Shown here one piece after another: positions 1-10,661 of a stretch of DNA of 64,000 nucleotides (positions within the stretch are counted from its first letter, which is position 1; every line of letters begins with the position of its first letter). The position numbers and the translations under genes are program-made. The notes beneath the pieces were generated by a model. That model ran no database searches, was not told where the DNA came from, and saw only the letters and a list, made by a program, of their open reading frames with translations. Source of the stretch: Adineta ricciae (lineage: Eukaryota; Rotifera; Eurotatoria; Adinetida; Adinetidae); NCBI GenBank assembly GCA_905250025.1, contig CAJNOJ010000272.1, positions 61,715-125,714 on the forward strand, written 5' to 3'.

Positions 1-108
1 TAGAGAATATTTTTCTTACTGTCTTTCTTGGCTACGAACACGCGACAGCTCACTGACATTACACACATAAAAAATCCATAAATTTTGTTATTTCGACAAG
101 TTTCAATT

Positions 109-716
109 ATGTCTGACGAGCATCAAAATAGCATGGGTCCTGTCATGGTTTGTTCATACAAAGAACTTCACTTTAAACGATGTTCATGATGATATTTCTT
201 CTTTCAGGATGCCACACCTGAAATTCAAGAATTAAGGTACATAACTCATACAGTTATAATCGATGATTTTATTTGATTTTCGATAGCGAACGGCCTGAAA
301 TAAAACATGCAGCAATCCATGCTCTACATGAAAAACACCGCGAAAATCAAGTGCATCATTTCACTGAAGAACATCGTGAAAAACATATTGCTGCTTGGAA
401 GTGAGTTTTCTTACATTTTCTGTCTGAAAATGACAATCATAAAAGAAACTCCTAGAGTAACAAAATATGCCGAAGAAGTGGCTGCTTATGGCATCAACTA
501 TTTCATGAAGGTATTTATTGGCGATGGACTCTTTATTCATATTCGAGTTCATCGACAAGCACATCATGATAAATACGATTTTTATTCTTTGCATGAAACA
601 TTCAAGCATGATGTTGCAACATGTGTATTCACAGAAGGTATTCATGTAAATAAAATTCAAAAACGTATTTCTATTGTGATTGTTTAGATGATCCATTGAC
701 TTACTTCAATTATTAG
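109..716 (+). CDS. Stefin-type cystatin, His-rich (haplotype 1)
   Basis: Cysteine-protease inhibitor of the stefin (type 1 cystatin) family by sequence; no signal peptide, so cytosolic. Five exons fit exactly in frame: 109-147, 208-236, 287-400, 456-637, 688-716, giving 130 residues. The N-terminus contains ATPEIQEL, close to the stefin A start; the core has GINYFMKVFIGDGLFIHIRV, matching the family's NYFIKV..GD..F.HLRV strands; it ends DDPLTYFNY, like the stefin ending DELTYF. Two oddities: the stretch between the N-terminal segment and the first inhibitory loop is replaced by a His/Glu-rich region (residues about 28-60), and the family's QVVAG loop reads EVAAYG, with Gln changed and one extra residue. 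Inhibitory activity is therefore uncertain. A polyadenylation-like AATAAA lies at about 808. Family call is confident, function is inferred. Confidence 0.8.
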
Positions 717-1475
717 CATTCATCGAACAATTCCAAGCAACAATTAACACATTCCTATACAAATCATAATGTAGTCTATTCTCATTTTTTTGCATCTAAA
801 AAATAACAATAAAGATCTGAATGTTTTCTGTATTTGAATACAACGATGCTGGTTTCTTCTAAAGTGGTTCCATGCGAAATAACACTTAGAGGCACGACGG
901 CAAGAATTTTAGTTGAGATCACGGCAAACATTGAACGCGTATTTATTGATTTTTTAGAAAAAGTTATTTTGTTGCAAGTAAAATGTGGTGAATAATCATC
1001 ATTCTATCAGCTTTACGTGACAAGATTTGTTTCTTGGAATGTTTGTCGAACAAATGACGAGTTTATGTTTAAACACACGTATACTTCTTTGTGTTCCCAG
1101 ACCTCTAAAAGTACGATAGGTGAAGCGAAAACACTTAAAACGTCATTTTGTTGGATTAATGCTGTTACTTCAGCTTATTTCTCCTTCGTCAACAATCGGC
1201 ATGTGAATGTGTCATGGTTGGACGAATCGACAATCATCTCTTGCTATCGACTCGTTTCTCCTCATTACGAATAGGAGAGGAAAGTAAATAAACCCATGGC
1301 AACAAACAACAATGTACTTTTTCCTTTCCTTCAAATTCTCGCATGAATAAGTCTTTTGCTTGTGCAACTGAAATAATGTCAGCGTAACATCATTCTTCTG
1401 TTGCAATCTATTTTATATATAGTAAACAGATTCTTCCTTTTTTTTCAGAATTTGAACGTGGTATTCATATAAGAA
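717..1475. other. Intergenic, cystatin to TRPM
   Basis: No gene supported. An open frame at 1017-1274 is interrupted in the matching stretch of the other haplotype (17221-17974), so it is not coding. A TTTTTTCAG splice acceptor just before 1450 suggests a 5' untranslated exon joined to the TRPM start. Confidence 0.5.
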
Positions 1476-2200
1476 ATGGCTGGAGAAATTGCTGAGCAAA
1501 TGCGCAACGTTCAAAAGGTAATAAAAATATTTGAAAGGTTAGTAGTCATAAATTTTCTTTGTTTAGAAAATTAATTCATTGGCAATTTGTCAGCAAGATG
1601 CGTAAGTTGACAAAATTTATGAATGAAAAAGAGCTTGGGTTTTGCGATGTAGTTCAAACGAATTAACTACGGATTTTGGTTTTCTCAAATTCGATGAGAA
1701 TGAATTGGATTCATCTACGCGTCTTTCAGAATACATTCGATTGAGTTTGAATACAAGTGCTGAAACAGTCGTCAAATTTATGAAGGATGGATGGGCTTTA
1801 CCCAATCCTGACTTGATTATATCTGTCACTGGTGGTGCAAAAAGTTTCGAAATGTCTGCTCGACTAAAGAAAGTATTTCAACGTGGTTTAGTCGCTGCTG
1901 CTGTTACCACCAGTAAAATACTTGTGACTATCCAAAAATGATCTACTTTCGACTATTCATAGAGGCATGGCTAATTACTGCTGGTACAAATGCAGGTGTT
2001 GTGAAAGAAGTCGGTGAGGCTCTGAATAACTATCGTTATAAGAACGAAAAACACGGACTTGATGTTCCTTGCATCGGTATTGGTAGTTGGGGTTATACAG
2101 CAGGAAATGAATTGCTCAGTAAGCCTGCTAGTATTTGGCCAACATCAATGAATGGATATTCAAAGGGATCTCATCTACTTATGAAAAGCATGCGAAGTCA
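1476..2200 (+). CDS. TRPM-type cation channel, 5' part (haplotype 1)
   Basis: N-terminal part of a melastatin-type TRP channel, cut by the N at 2201 and continued at 19972 after about 120 missing bases (judged on the other haplotype). ATG at 1476 (MAGEIAEQMRNVQ) follows a splice acceptor. Recognisable is the first half of the TRPM SLOG/LSDAT domain: DFGFLKFDENELDSSTRLSE, then LIISVTGGAKSF and AWLITAGTNAGVVKEVGEA, matching the family's NLVISV.GGAK.F and AWLITGG.N.GV. The short exon around 1567-1640 cannot be placed with certainty; its reading frame depends on which of several close GT/AG sites is used. Nearly identical to 17975-18700. Confidence 0.75.
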
Positions 2201-2201
2201 N
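2201..2201. other. Scaffold join (single N)
   Basis: The left side matches the sequence around 18700 of the next segment; the right side starts unrelated sequence belonging to the other haplotype. An assembly gap marker, not a biological junction. Confidence 0.9.
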
Positions 2202-2202
2202 A

Positions 2203-2561
2203 GATTATTTGAACACAAGACGTATTGGCAAGTTCGAACTTCAAGTGCCTGTTGCCAAGCTAGATGATGAAAGAACGTTCGACTTTCAACGAAGAAAATT
2301 CAGTTTTCAAGATGGTATCATTCGAATTATTATACCAGTTGTTCGAGGTAGAGTCTGTCATGTTTGAGAATACGATTGAATAAAATTAGCGAAAATGATC
2401 TTCTCGTGTTCTCTTTTCATTTAGATCAGTCGGCAACGTTTACAAGACAACAGACGAATTTTTCATCTGTGGTGGTTACAACATCAATGCTGGCTATCAT
2501 CTTATCTATTTTTCTAGTCCATTTTTTGTTGAAACGAATTCACTCTAGAATTAATCGCTAA
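2203..2561 (+). CDS. C-terminal fragment of a tail-anchored protein
   Basis: Only the 3' end of this gene is present because the segment starts at the N. Two exons in frame: 2203-2347 and 2425-2561 (donor GAG/gtagag, acceptor catttag). The 91 residues begin with a hydrophilic part (RTFDFQRRKFSFQDG, then IIRIIIPVVR), followed by a Ser/Thr/Gln linker, one hydrophobic helix (SMLAIILSIFLVHFLL) and a basic tail, KRIHSRINR. This suggests a C-terminal membrane anchor or a single-pass protein. I do not recognise the family. It ends convergently with the FG-GAP gene on the other strand. Confidence 0.5.
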
Positions 2562-2939
2562 TAAAAAGTGCAAGGCATGAACTAAAATAATCATGACAAG
2601 AAACAAAAAAGAAGTAGAAAAACTTCTCATATGTCAAAATGTTCTCAAGTAAATAGCTATTGTAGGGCAAAATAAGTAAAACGCACTGCTTCGGTCTGAA
2701 GTAGATCAGTCGCCAAGTCGACTATAATTATTCTATAAAATTTTTGTTGTTCAAGAAAAACTATGATGAAAAAAACAAGTTTGTACACGCGAAACAACGT
2801 ATCTGGAATTATAATCATAATTACAAATTTTCTCATGTTCACCTCAATCGGAAATAATTCTTTTGCATCATCATCGATACGAACGATCCATTCGGAGAGT
2901 ATGAATTCGAATAAGGCAGGTATGCACATTTAAAATGTT
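2562..2939. other. Convergent intergenic spacer
   Basis: Lies between two 3' ends. A minus-strand open frame (2657-2929) is AT-rich, unlike any family I know, and begins right after the FG-GAP stop. Not called. Confidence 0.4.
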
Positions 2940-5900
2940 TTAGTTGCATTTATTTAAAAGAATGTTCATAGTTCCAGATTTCTCTTCTGTGACAATGATG
3001 TCTGGATATCCATCATTATCAAGATCGCTGGTGACGATCAAGGCAAATGCAGTCGTAATTTCGGACGAAAATACTGTTTGTTGCTTATGAAAATTTCCAT
3101 CTGGTTGACCAAACAAAATTGATACACCAAAAGGTGCGCTTTGACCGACTCCAATGTCTAAATATCCATCGTTATCAAAGTCAGTTATGGCAATCGAAGA
3201 AACTCTGTCACCACCTTGAACAAAATAGTTTTTTGCTATGCCCAAAATTCGATTACCATGTTCAGACATAATCGTTATCTTGTTTGTGCGGCCATGCGTC
3301 AGGACAACATCGGGTCGCGTATCATTATCGAAGTTGACGACTGTCATGGTCGATGGATGATGACCAGCTTTTGCAAAAAATGGCTTTCGTGGTTGAAAAT
3401 TGCCAATACCATCTCCCACCAATAGACTGACATATTGCGTATCGGAATTGAGGATGAGAATATCTCGATAGTTGTCTTTGTCGTAGAAGAGAACGGCTAA
3501 TGAAATAGGCCAACTCTCACTACCAGTGGAAATTAGCGCTTCTGCAGAGAAAGTCATATTGCCACTTCCAAAGAATATGCCGATATTACTATTTAGAGGA
3601 TTGGCGACGGCAATATCTAGATAACCGTCGTTATTTAAGTGGGCGACAGTAACATATCCCGGAAAAGTTCTACGTGTCGTGGTCAATGTTATTAATCTTT
3701 CGAAGGTCCCATTAGCTGTTCCAATGAAGATACTTATCAGGTCCACATTATCATGCAATAAAACAAGATCTAATTGATCATCATCATTCAAATCAGCAAC
3801 AATCATGCCTGTTACAAGTTCGTCTGCCTCTACAAAAGATTCTTTTACGTCTTCAAAATATCCAGCACCGTCACCGAGTCGTACAACGATGCTATGGCTA
3901 TTGTCGTCAAAGTAAGCGAAATCGAGATGCCCGTTATAGTCGAAATCCGCTATGACGTGCGACTGTATATGTCCATAGAAACTACCTTGATACTTTGATA
4001 TTTGTTGGAATTTCAACAGACATTCTATACCAAACTCAACAAGTAAGCACTTCGATAGAAAAAAGAAGAAGTTCACTAACTCGCGCGAGTTGATACTGTT
4101 ATTTCTATGGCTGGCGTGGTATTCATAATGTTGACGATCACCGTTGATGTTGTATAACCTAAGAAGAAAAAAAGAAATTCTTATGAAGAAATAATGAGAC
4201 GCAGTAACATGAAATTACTCTGAGAAAGAATGAAAAAAGAAAAAACGATGAGAGATATGGTGATAATTATAAGTAGAAAACAGATCCAAATGATCTTCTT
4301 AGAATATTGAGGCGATGGAATAACTTCAGTTGTTGTTCTTCGAGAAGACTCAACAGGTTCAATCATATTTCTACGTCTTTGATAACGTTTATAGATTTTA
4401 AAAACAATTCGAATAATCCATGGACACGCTATTTTAAGAAAAATTGATAATCCGCCTTGAAGGGCAAGTAACAGAGCTATGAAATACAAAAGATTGACTC
4501 GTCTTGTGTATGTGTGTGAGCATAGTGAGGGCAAACACGCTCTGTAATACAATGAATAGTTCACTGTTATGTTCCAATCTTCGATAAATAAATTGTCACT
4601 TAGCTCATGAATTGTCGCTTGTACTGAGAAACGACTCTCTGTTGACGATAAAGTCTTCGAAAACGTAAAGTTAGTATATTCTTGAATGTATTGAATACAT
4701 GATGAGTTATAGAAACACTCAATAGTGGAACTACGGAACGATTCACTCGGTATGCAACCAATTTTTAAACCTTGTAAATAACCTTGACTAGTACAATTAG
4801 AAGACAATCCACAGGAACATTGATTATCATAGATTAAAGATTCGCTTGCAATGTAGATAGCCTGATTCATTTGTTTCCATTCGGTGGGAAGGTAGTGAAA
4901 ATTTGTTCCATAGGTTGATACGATACTATTTCCAAGATGTGTAAACCTTATCAAGAAGAGAATTTGAGAAAGTATGTTCGGAGCCGTGCTTTTTAGTTGT
5001 TGTATGCGTGAATTAAGACGTTGACGGAAACTTACTCGTGATAGCATGTGTGTCGTCACCATTAATGAAGAGAGGAACTGTTCAATGGAGCTGTTAACTG
5101 ATTTTCTCGAAAGGTGACACAATCCAGAGAGAAAATGCATATGAGCGAAAATAAAACGACGATAGTCTTTACGCTCATAAACGAACAGATTTGGTCCGAG
5201 TCCAGATACTAAACTCTTTCGAAATTCATCTGAAACAAACACACTTGAGCAAATCTGGTGAAACTTCGGTTGAACTTCGATGAATTGTCGATGAACTAAG
5301 GAAACAAATGAACACGAACATTGCAGTTGATCACCATAAACCGATCTGAGTTCATCGTATGTATCCAAAGATGGAGTTGGGAAATTTTTTGTTATAGATA
5401 CAGGTTTAATAACAGTATATAGAACGAGAATCACGAAACCGAAGATGAGTAGAAGGATATAGATTTGCGTAGCCCATCGTCCGAGACGTTTAGCGATTTC
5501 TTGATTAATACTGCGACCAAAATCACGCTTACAAAATATGTTTAAATTGATTAATTCGGGGTATACACGTTTAAATATCTGTCTCATTCTACTGCAGCAA
5601 GTTACACGAACTTGAACTTCTACTTGTGTTGGTTTTCGACAAACTAGTCGAAACAGATGTAAGATGAAACTAATAAGATATGGTGTGATAAAACGTAGTG
5701 ATAAATTGAGACCTCCGATGACTGAAAATAATGTTAAGATGACTTCCAAGGCATTTTTTGCACGAGTTTTCTTCGAATATGTACAGACCATCGGCGCACA
5801 ACTTTCATAATAGTTTTTATATGAAAATGTTCGATTCCAGTGTTCGATCATAAGATTTTCGACGAGTGTTGTAATTCGAGTATTCGGTGGAAAACGAGTC

Positions 5901-8602
5901 AGCGTTGGATGATAAACGAGAGGACGAGTATAGAAGTTCGATACGTCATTATCGTTTCGGTCGTACTTGTATTCAACATAACGCATCAGCAAATAATAGC
6001 AATCTGAATCGGAATAAAAGCATTCCAGTGTCGAGAATAGAAGAGATTCTATAGCTGAACATCGTCCGACCCATCCCGGCATAAAGTAAACAGCATCAAA
6101 AGTGTATTCAAATCCTAAGTCATTACCAAAGTCGCGGATAACTATTGGACTTTGACAGTGAGGATTTGTCATACAAATACAATTCATTTCGTTTGATTCT
6201 ACGTCATACGTTCCAACTAATGGAAGTGTGATCTAATTATCAAACGAAGACAAATCACAAAGTGTCAATGAATGAGTCAATACATACGTTAATTACTTGC
6301 TTATTTGTTGTCATGCTCACGATTAACGCTGGACTTATAGACAGTTGGCGCTTTTTGTCTGTGACTCTATATGGTTGATCGACCTGGGTAAGAAGATTTG
6401 AGGTTTCAATCAAAAGGTTGAAATACGAATTGTTCAATGAAAAGAATTGTTCGAAATTTTTTTCCATCTTAACTATGAAGTCGCTTTCGATCAACAGATC
6501 TGACGTTACAAACAGTTGTAACATAAAACGTTGCATCATGTCTTGAATCGTCGTGTTAGCAAATTGGCAAATATTTTGCAGTAGTTGAAATTGTGACCGA
6601 GCACGACCACGCCAATCGGTTAGATCGACAGTTATTTCGATTGTTGATAATATGACCAGCCAACGAGAATCAACAAAATTACTCGAACATATCTGATGTA
6701 GAGTGGGCCTCAATGTGACGAACCTTTTATAAGGAATTTGCAACGTCGAGCATGGACATTTGAGTGTATCGGAATGGAAACCCTGCAAGTTGATGTACAT
6801 GTCTAGTGATGGATTTTTGACAGTTACGGTAAATGTTTGCATAGCCAATGAATTGAAAAGGACAAGAACAAGTAATGCGACTAGAACGAAAGTAAATACG
6901 TATAGCTGATTTCTAATTTTATTAGAAGGAATTTTACCGCAGAGTAAAGTGAGATAAGTACGTGTGATAATTTTTTGTCGTCTGATGTCTTCTTCTGTTC
7001 TTTGATTGATCGTTGAAAATAGGTTTAGCTGTTGAATTAATCGAATAGGTGTTCGCAGCTGTATTTTGTAGGAAAAACGTATGGTACTTCTTGAACACCA
7101 GTTATAGAATTTAAATACATTATGGGTAAATAAGTGAGCCGCCGTGCGAAGTACGATAATTAGGCCACCGTAAAGACTAATCAAAAGCGTGATTGCATGA
7201 TATACATTTCCCCGATTTGTTGTTGTGTACGAACAAGATGCAGGATTACATTTAGCAAAATATTGTGAATAGTTCAATTGTTTGTTCCAGTTTTCTACAA
7301 ACAGATTATTCAAATGATCAATGACAGAAAGATTCGCTTGTTTTGATGTAAGAATATGATCGTTCCAATTGCGAGATGTCTAGTTTGAAAAAGATACACC
7401 TTCTTCAAATGATATAGAACAAGATATTACTTGTGAAAGTTTGGGAAAATATTTCGTTAATAAATCAATACATTTGCCATTGTATAAGCAATCTAATGTG
7501 CTACGAAGAATTGCTTGAAAAGGAGTACATGCGATAAAGAAACCATCGACGAACATTGAATCTGAAAGAGGATCTGTCCAAGAAGAGTAAAGATAAGACT
7601 TGTTATAGTGGAATGATGGAACAAAAGTTGCTGCGCTAGCGTGATTCACACTGCCACACATGTTGCAATCTACAAGATGTAGAAAGATAAGTGTTATTAT
7701 TAACATATTTCCGCACCTGCTCCATTATTCGTCTCAACACAGTAATTCATTCCTTCTGCCGCAGTCCCAATGCGATTAGATTCAACTAGAAATTTAAAAA
7801 CTGCGTTTGTATTCAAAGCTGAGATTAGATAATTGCCGACATCAGTCATATGTAGATAGTTGAGAAATGAAACCAATTGAAGAGAAACGCTGTTTCTCAA
7901 TGAATCAACCACTGCATTTACTTCAGATGCAACCTGCATTTCAGTCTGAATATATTTACTGATAAGCTCCTTGCTATCAACATCTGTCTTCACTTTTAGA
8001 ATCGCATCCGTAGAAAGCGAGCACATACTGGACAAAAGGTGAAACTAAATAGACAAACAATAGAATTTCTTTTGTTACCCTTGTGACTTATACCTGACGA
8101 CTGGCAGTTTTACGAAAATCTGCCATAGGGTATCGGCTAGCATTGGTCAAATACAATGCTTCAATCCATTCTCGACTAATGAAAATGCTCGAACAGATGG
8201 GATGAAATTCGATGTTATGAGAAAGAATAGCATCATATCGCATTGTAATTGTTGAACATGGGCAAGAGAGAGTGTCGCGATATTTATTATTCAGATTTTT
8301 GAAGATGGTTGGAGTTATCCCAAGGACAACAACGGGTTCTTCTTGTGGTTTTATCAAAGCCATATAAAATAGAACATAGAGAGAGACTGAAATGTAGTGA
8401 ACATATCTGAAAACAAGCAAAGATTTGAAGACTTACCGAATAGAAAAACGATGTACAGCCACGTTGTGTATTTTTGCTGTTTCTGAGAAATTGTTTGATG
8501 ACTGTTGTCCTCGTTGCTATATTCCTCTTCTTCAGGTGAATAGAGATTGTAGGCATATATTTGGTTGTACAGCCTACGGAATCCAGCTTTGAAATCCTTC
8601 AT
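2940..8602 (-). CDS. Seven-pass, three-module Cys-rich protein with FG-GAP propeller
   Basis: Seven exons join in frame (minus strand): 8437-8602, 8094-8386, 7717-8044, 6288-7669, 4219-6232, 4081-4158, 2940-4024; 1782 codons. Short cytosolic N-terminus, then three copies of one module. Each starts with a TM helix, then a C(P/S)CS...Y..F motif, (H)(P/Q)ICSS.F(V/I), a helical stretch, R(S)STL(D/E)C.Y, an EDWN/ENWN motif, a C.P..C(S/T)(Y/H) pair and a second TM helix. TM helices fall near residues 47-70, 420-443, 518-540, 884-913, 979-998, 1310-1330 and 1372-1394. A 26-residue linker leads to seven FG-GAP/VCBS repeats (DFDNDGYLDIGVG type, Ca-binding DxDxDG), enough for a seven-bladed beta-propeller. 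Topology: N inside, all modules and propeller outside. The frame holds one TAG at 7380-7382 (codon about 359) in module 1. The module family is one I associate with bdelloids; its function is unknown, and adhesion or sensing is only a guess. Confidence 0.7.
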
Positions 8603-9252
8603 TTATGCGATGACTGAATTGATTCAGTTAATCAGAAGTAGATGCTACTCTTATTGTCAACTTCGAATAGTTTTGCACTTGCACGATTATCACAAGTGCA
8701 TCTTGTTTTCAGAGGAAAATCCAATAAGAGTGGTGTTGATTTTTGCTTTACATGCCATGTTAAATAGACGTCCATGGTGAAATAGCACGTAGAAAAGTTA
8801 TATTTCACCTGTCATTCTCTATATACACGATGGATATTGCAAAAGAAAACTAGATTATCTCGTTTCGTTAGATCTACCATTTGTTGAAATTCTTCTGCAA
8901 GAGTTATTGAGAATCCGAACAGCTGAGAAATGCTGGACATCACTCTACGTTCAAAGACCATACGTAACTTCGCTCGCATCATTTTCATTTTCAAGGCTGT
9001 TGTAAGAATAGCAATATGTTTGAAGAACATTAGAGATGTACAGGAAAGAATTTATTAAGAAAATATCAATCGGGTGAACGGAGATGCAGATATGAACTTT
9101 ATTAATATTATTCTTTCATTGACATTTGCCTCCTTTAATATAAAACATAATATAGCTGGATTAATAGAGAGCGATAAGTACTACTACGGTTTCCGATTCT
9201 CACACAAGATGTAGAGTAATTAATATCATTAAGAATTAAGCTTCAATCTATG
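8603..9252. other. Intergenic
   Basis: Upstream of the FG-GAP gene. A 72-codon minus-strand frame (8812-9030) resembles nothing I know and may be a stray exon or chance. Confidence 0.35.
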
Positions 9253-9772
9253 CTATGCACTTATGTTCGCTATCCGTCTACATAAATCTTCGACTTTAGC
9301 ATAGAGCTTTTTGGCAGCGGCAATGATGTTTACATTGTTGAGACAATACATCAATGATGAAGGTAGATCATAAGTTATTCGGACGGTATTGTCTGTCGTG
9401 TGTTTGTATATTGAGTCCGACACGTATATCATATTTGAGCATTGTTTCCGCTATTAATGGATTTCCAATTGTATACATTCGTGCTTTCTTTCCAATGACA
9501 TCCATATGGGGTAGCCATGCTCCATGATCTATCAAAAAAGTCTGCATGAAACCACTCTTTCCTTCGTAGTCTTTCAGGCGCATTTTGAAATCTTCATCGT
9601 CTCTGACTGCTGTTAGTAATTGTTGAAAAACACCATCATCAACAGAACCAACGAGAGTTTGGAAATCAGCAATGACTTGTTTGAAAGAACGCTGATGCGA
9701 TATCTGAATGTATGTGAGAATGGTTGAGCTCGCTGATTTATATGCTATTCTATCATCCGTGACGAAGAATTT
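9253..9772 (-). pseudogene. DUF302-like protein, damaged
   Basis: Minus strand; acceptor TTATCCTAG just above 9772, stop at 9253-9255. Reads ...GFMQTFLIDHGAWLPHMD, then ARMYTIGNPLIAETM and YDIRVGLN, and further on VRITYDLPSSLM and KKLYAKVEDL. The IDHG..L, IGNPLIA.TM and YDLPSSLM blocks match the DUF302 family as seen in fungal and bacterial proteins. The last two blocks lie in a different frame from the first ones: a frame change near 9400 coincides with the strand that would follow GLN, where several residues also seem to be missing. A 5' exon with a start codon was not found. Either a recently broken gene or an assembly error. Only one haplotype copy is in the window. Confidence 0.5.
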
Positions 9773-10661
9773 CTAGGATAATAACAAGCTGTTGCTAATA
9801 TACATAGTTTAGAACTAATTTATACACGTGTTAAGTGACATCAGATGTTTTTAACTAGTGTACATTTTGAAAATTTCTAATTACTTTATTTTTTTATAAA
9901 TTCTAAAGAAGCATATTTCTATTAAACAAACTTGAATAGTAGTTCATTTACCACAAAACGATTCTTGCTTTCAAATTGGAATGGCAAGGAGATGATAGTC
10001 ATTTCAGAATACATTCCGATACGAAAAGATCGGATCAATTTTGTGATTGGTCATATGTGCCACCTTCCATTATTGTTATTTCAAACGCTTGTGTTGAAAA
10101 TCTTTCTAACAAAAAAGTCATACTCTGAGTGACGTAAAAATATGCTTGATCTCATACGCCATGCTATATTAATATTGAATACATCAAGAAGAAAAGTTGG
10201 TAAATATCGCATTTTGATTGATGTCAAATGAAAATACGTATTCTCACAAAGAGAAATAATTCTGAAACTATTCATATGAAATAAATTTTTTGGTACCATG
10301 TTCAGTTATTTTCGAAATCGAATATGTGACATATGTGACTTTTCGAGAGATTTCCCAATGATTTGTCTTAATTGTACTTGTGTTTTAATCTGCACCAAAT
10401 TCAATTGTGAAAACAGTTCTATCAAAGCACGGCTCCTTTTTTATTGGATTGCTTTTTGCCTGGAAGCAATTTAGAGATATCTCTGACTATGATTTATGTC
10501 TTCTACTCAAAACTGTGTTGAAACAATTCAAATTCATATAAGCTCTATGACGTTCATGCGATTGTGACAGATAGATTATTTAACAGCTTCTGGCCAATGA
10601 GACAAGTGAAATATATGCTAAGCAGTTGATAAAAGTCTTCAACGACGTATGCGAGCATATT
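9773..10661. other. Intergenic, divergent spacer
   Basis: Between the minus-strand DUF302-like gene and the plus-strand receptor. Probably holds the promoters of both; no open frame is convincing. Confidence 0.4.

Noticed and set aside
1017-1274. Small gene between cystatin and TRPM
   Set aside because: The matching region at 17510-17770 has stops and indels; probably untranslated sequence.
2940-8602. Direct homology of the modules to DEG/ENaC channels
   Set aside because: Only topology and Cys richness agree; none of the diagnostic DEG/ENaC motifs is visible, so it is kept as a hypothesis only.
8812-9030. 72-codon minus-strand frame as an upstream exon of the FG-GAP gene
   Set aside because: The gene already has a good start (8602) with a cytosolic N-terminus and in-frame splice; no splice sites link the two.
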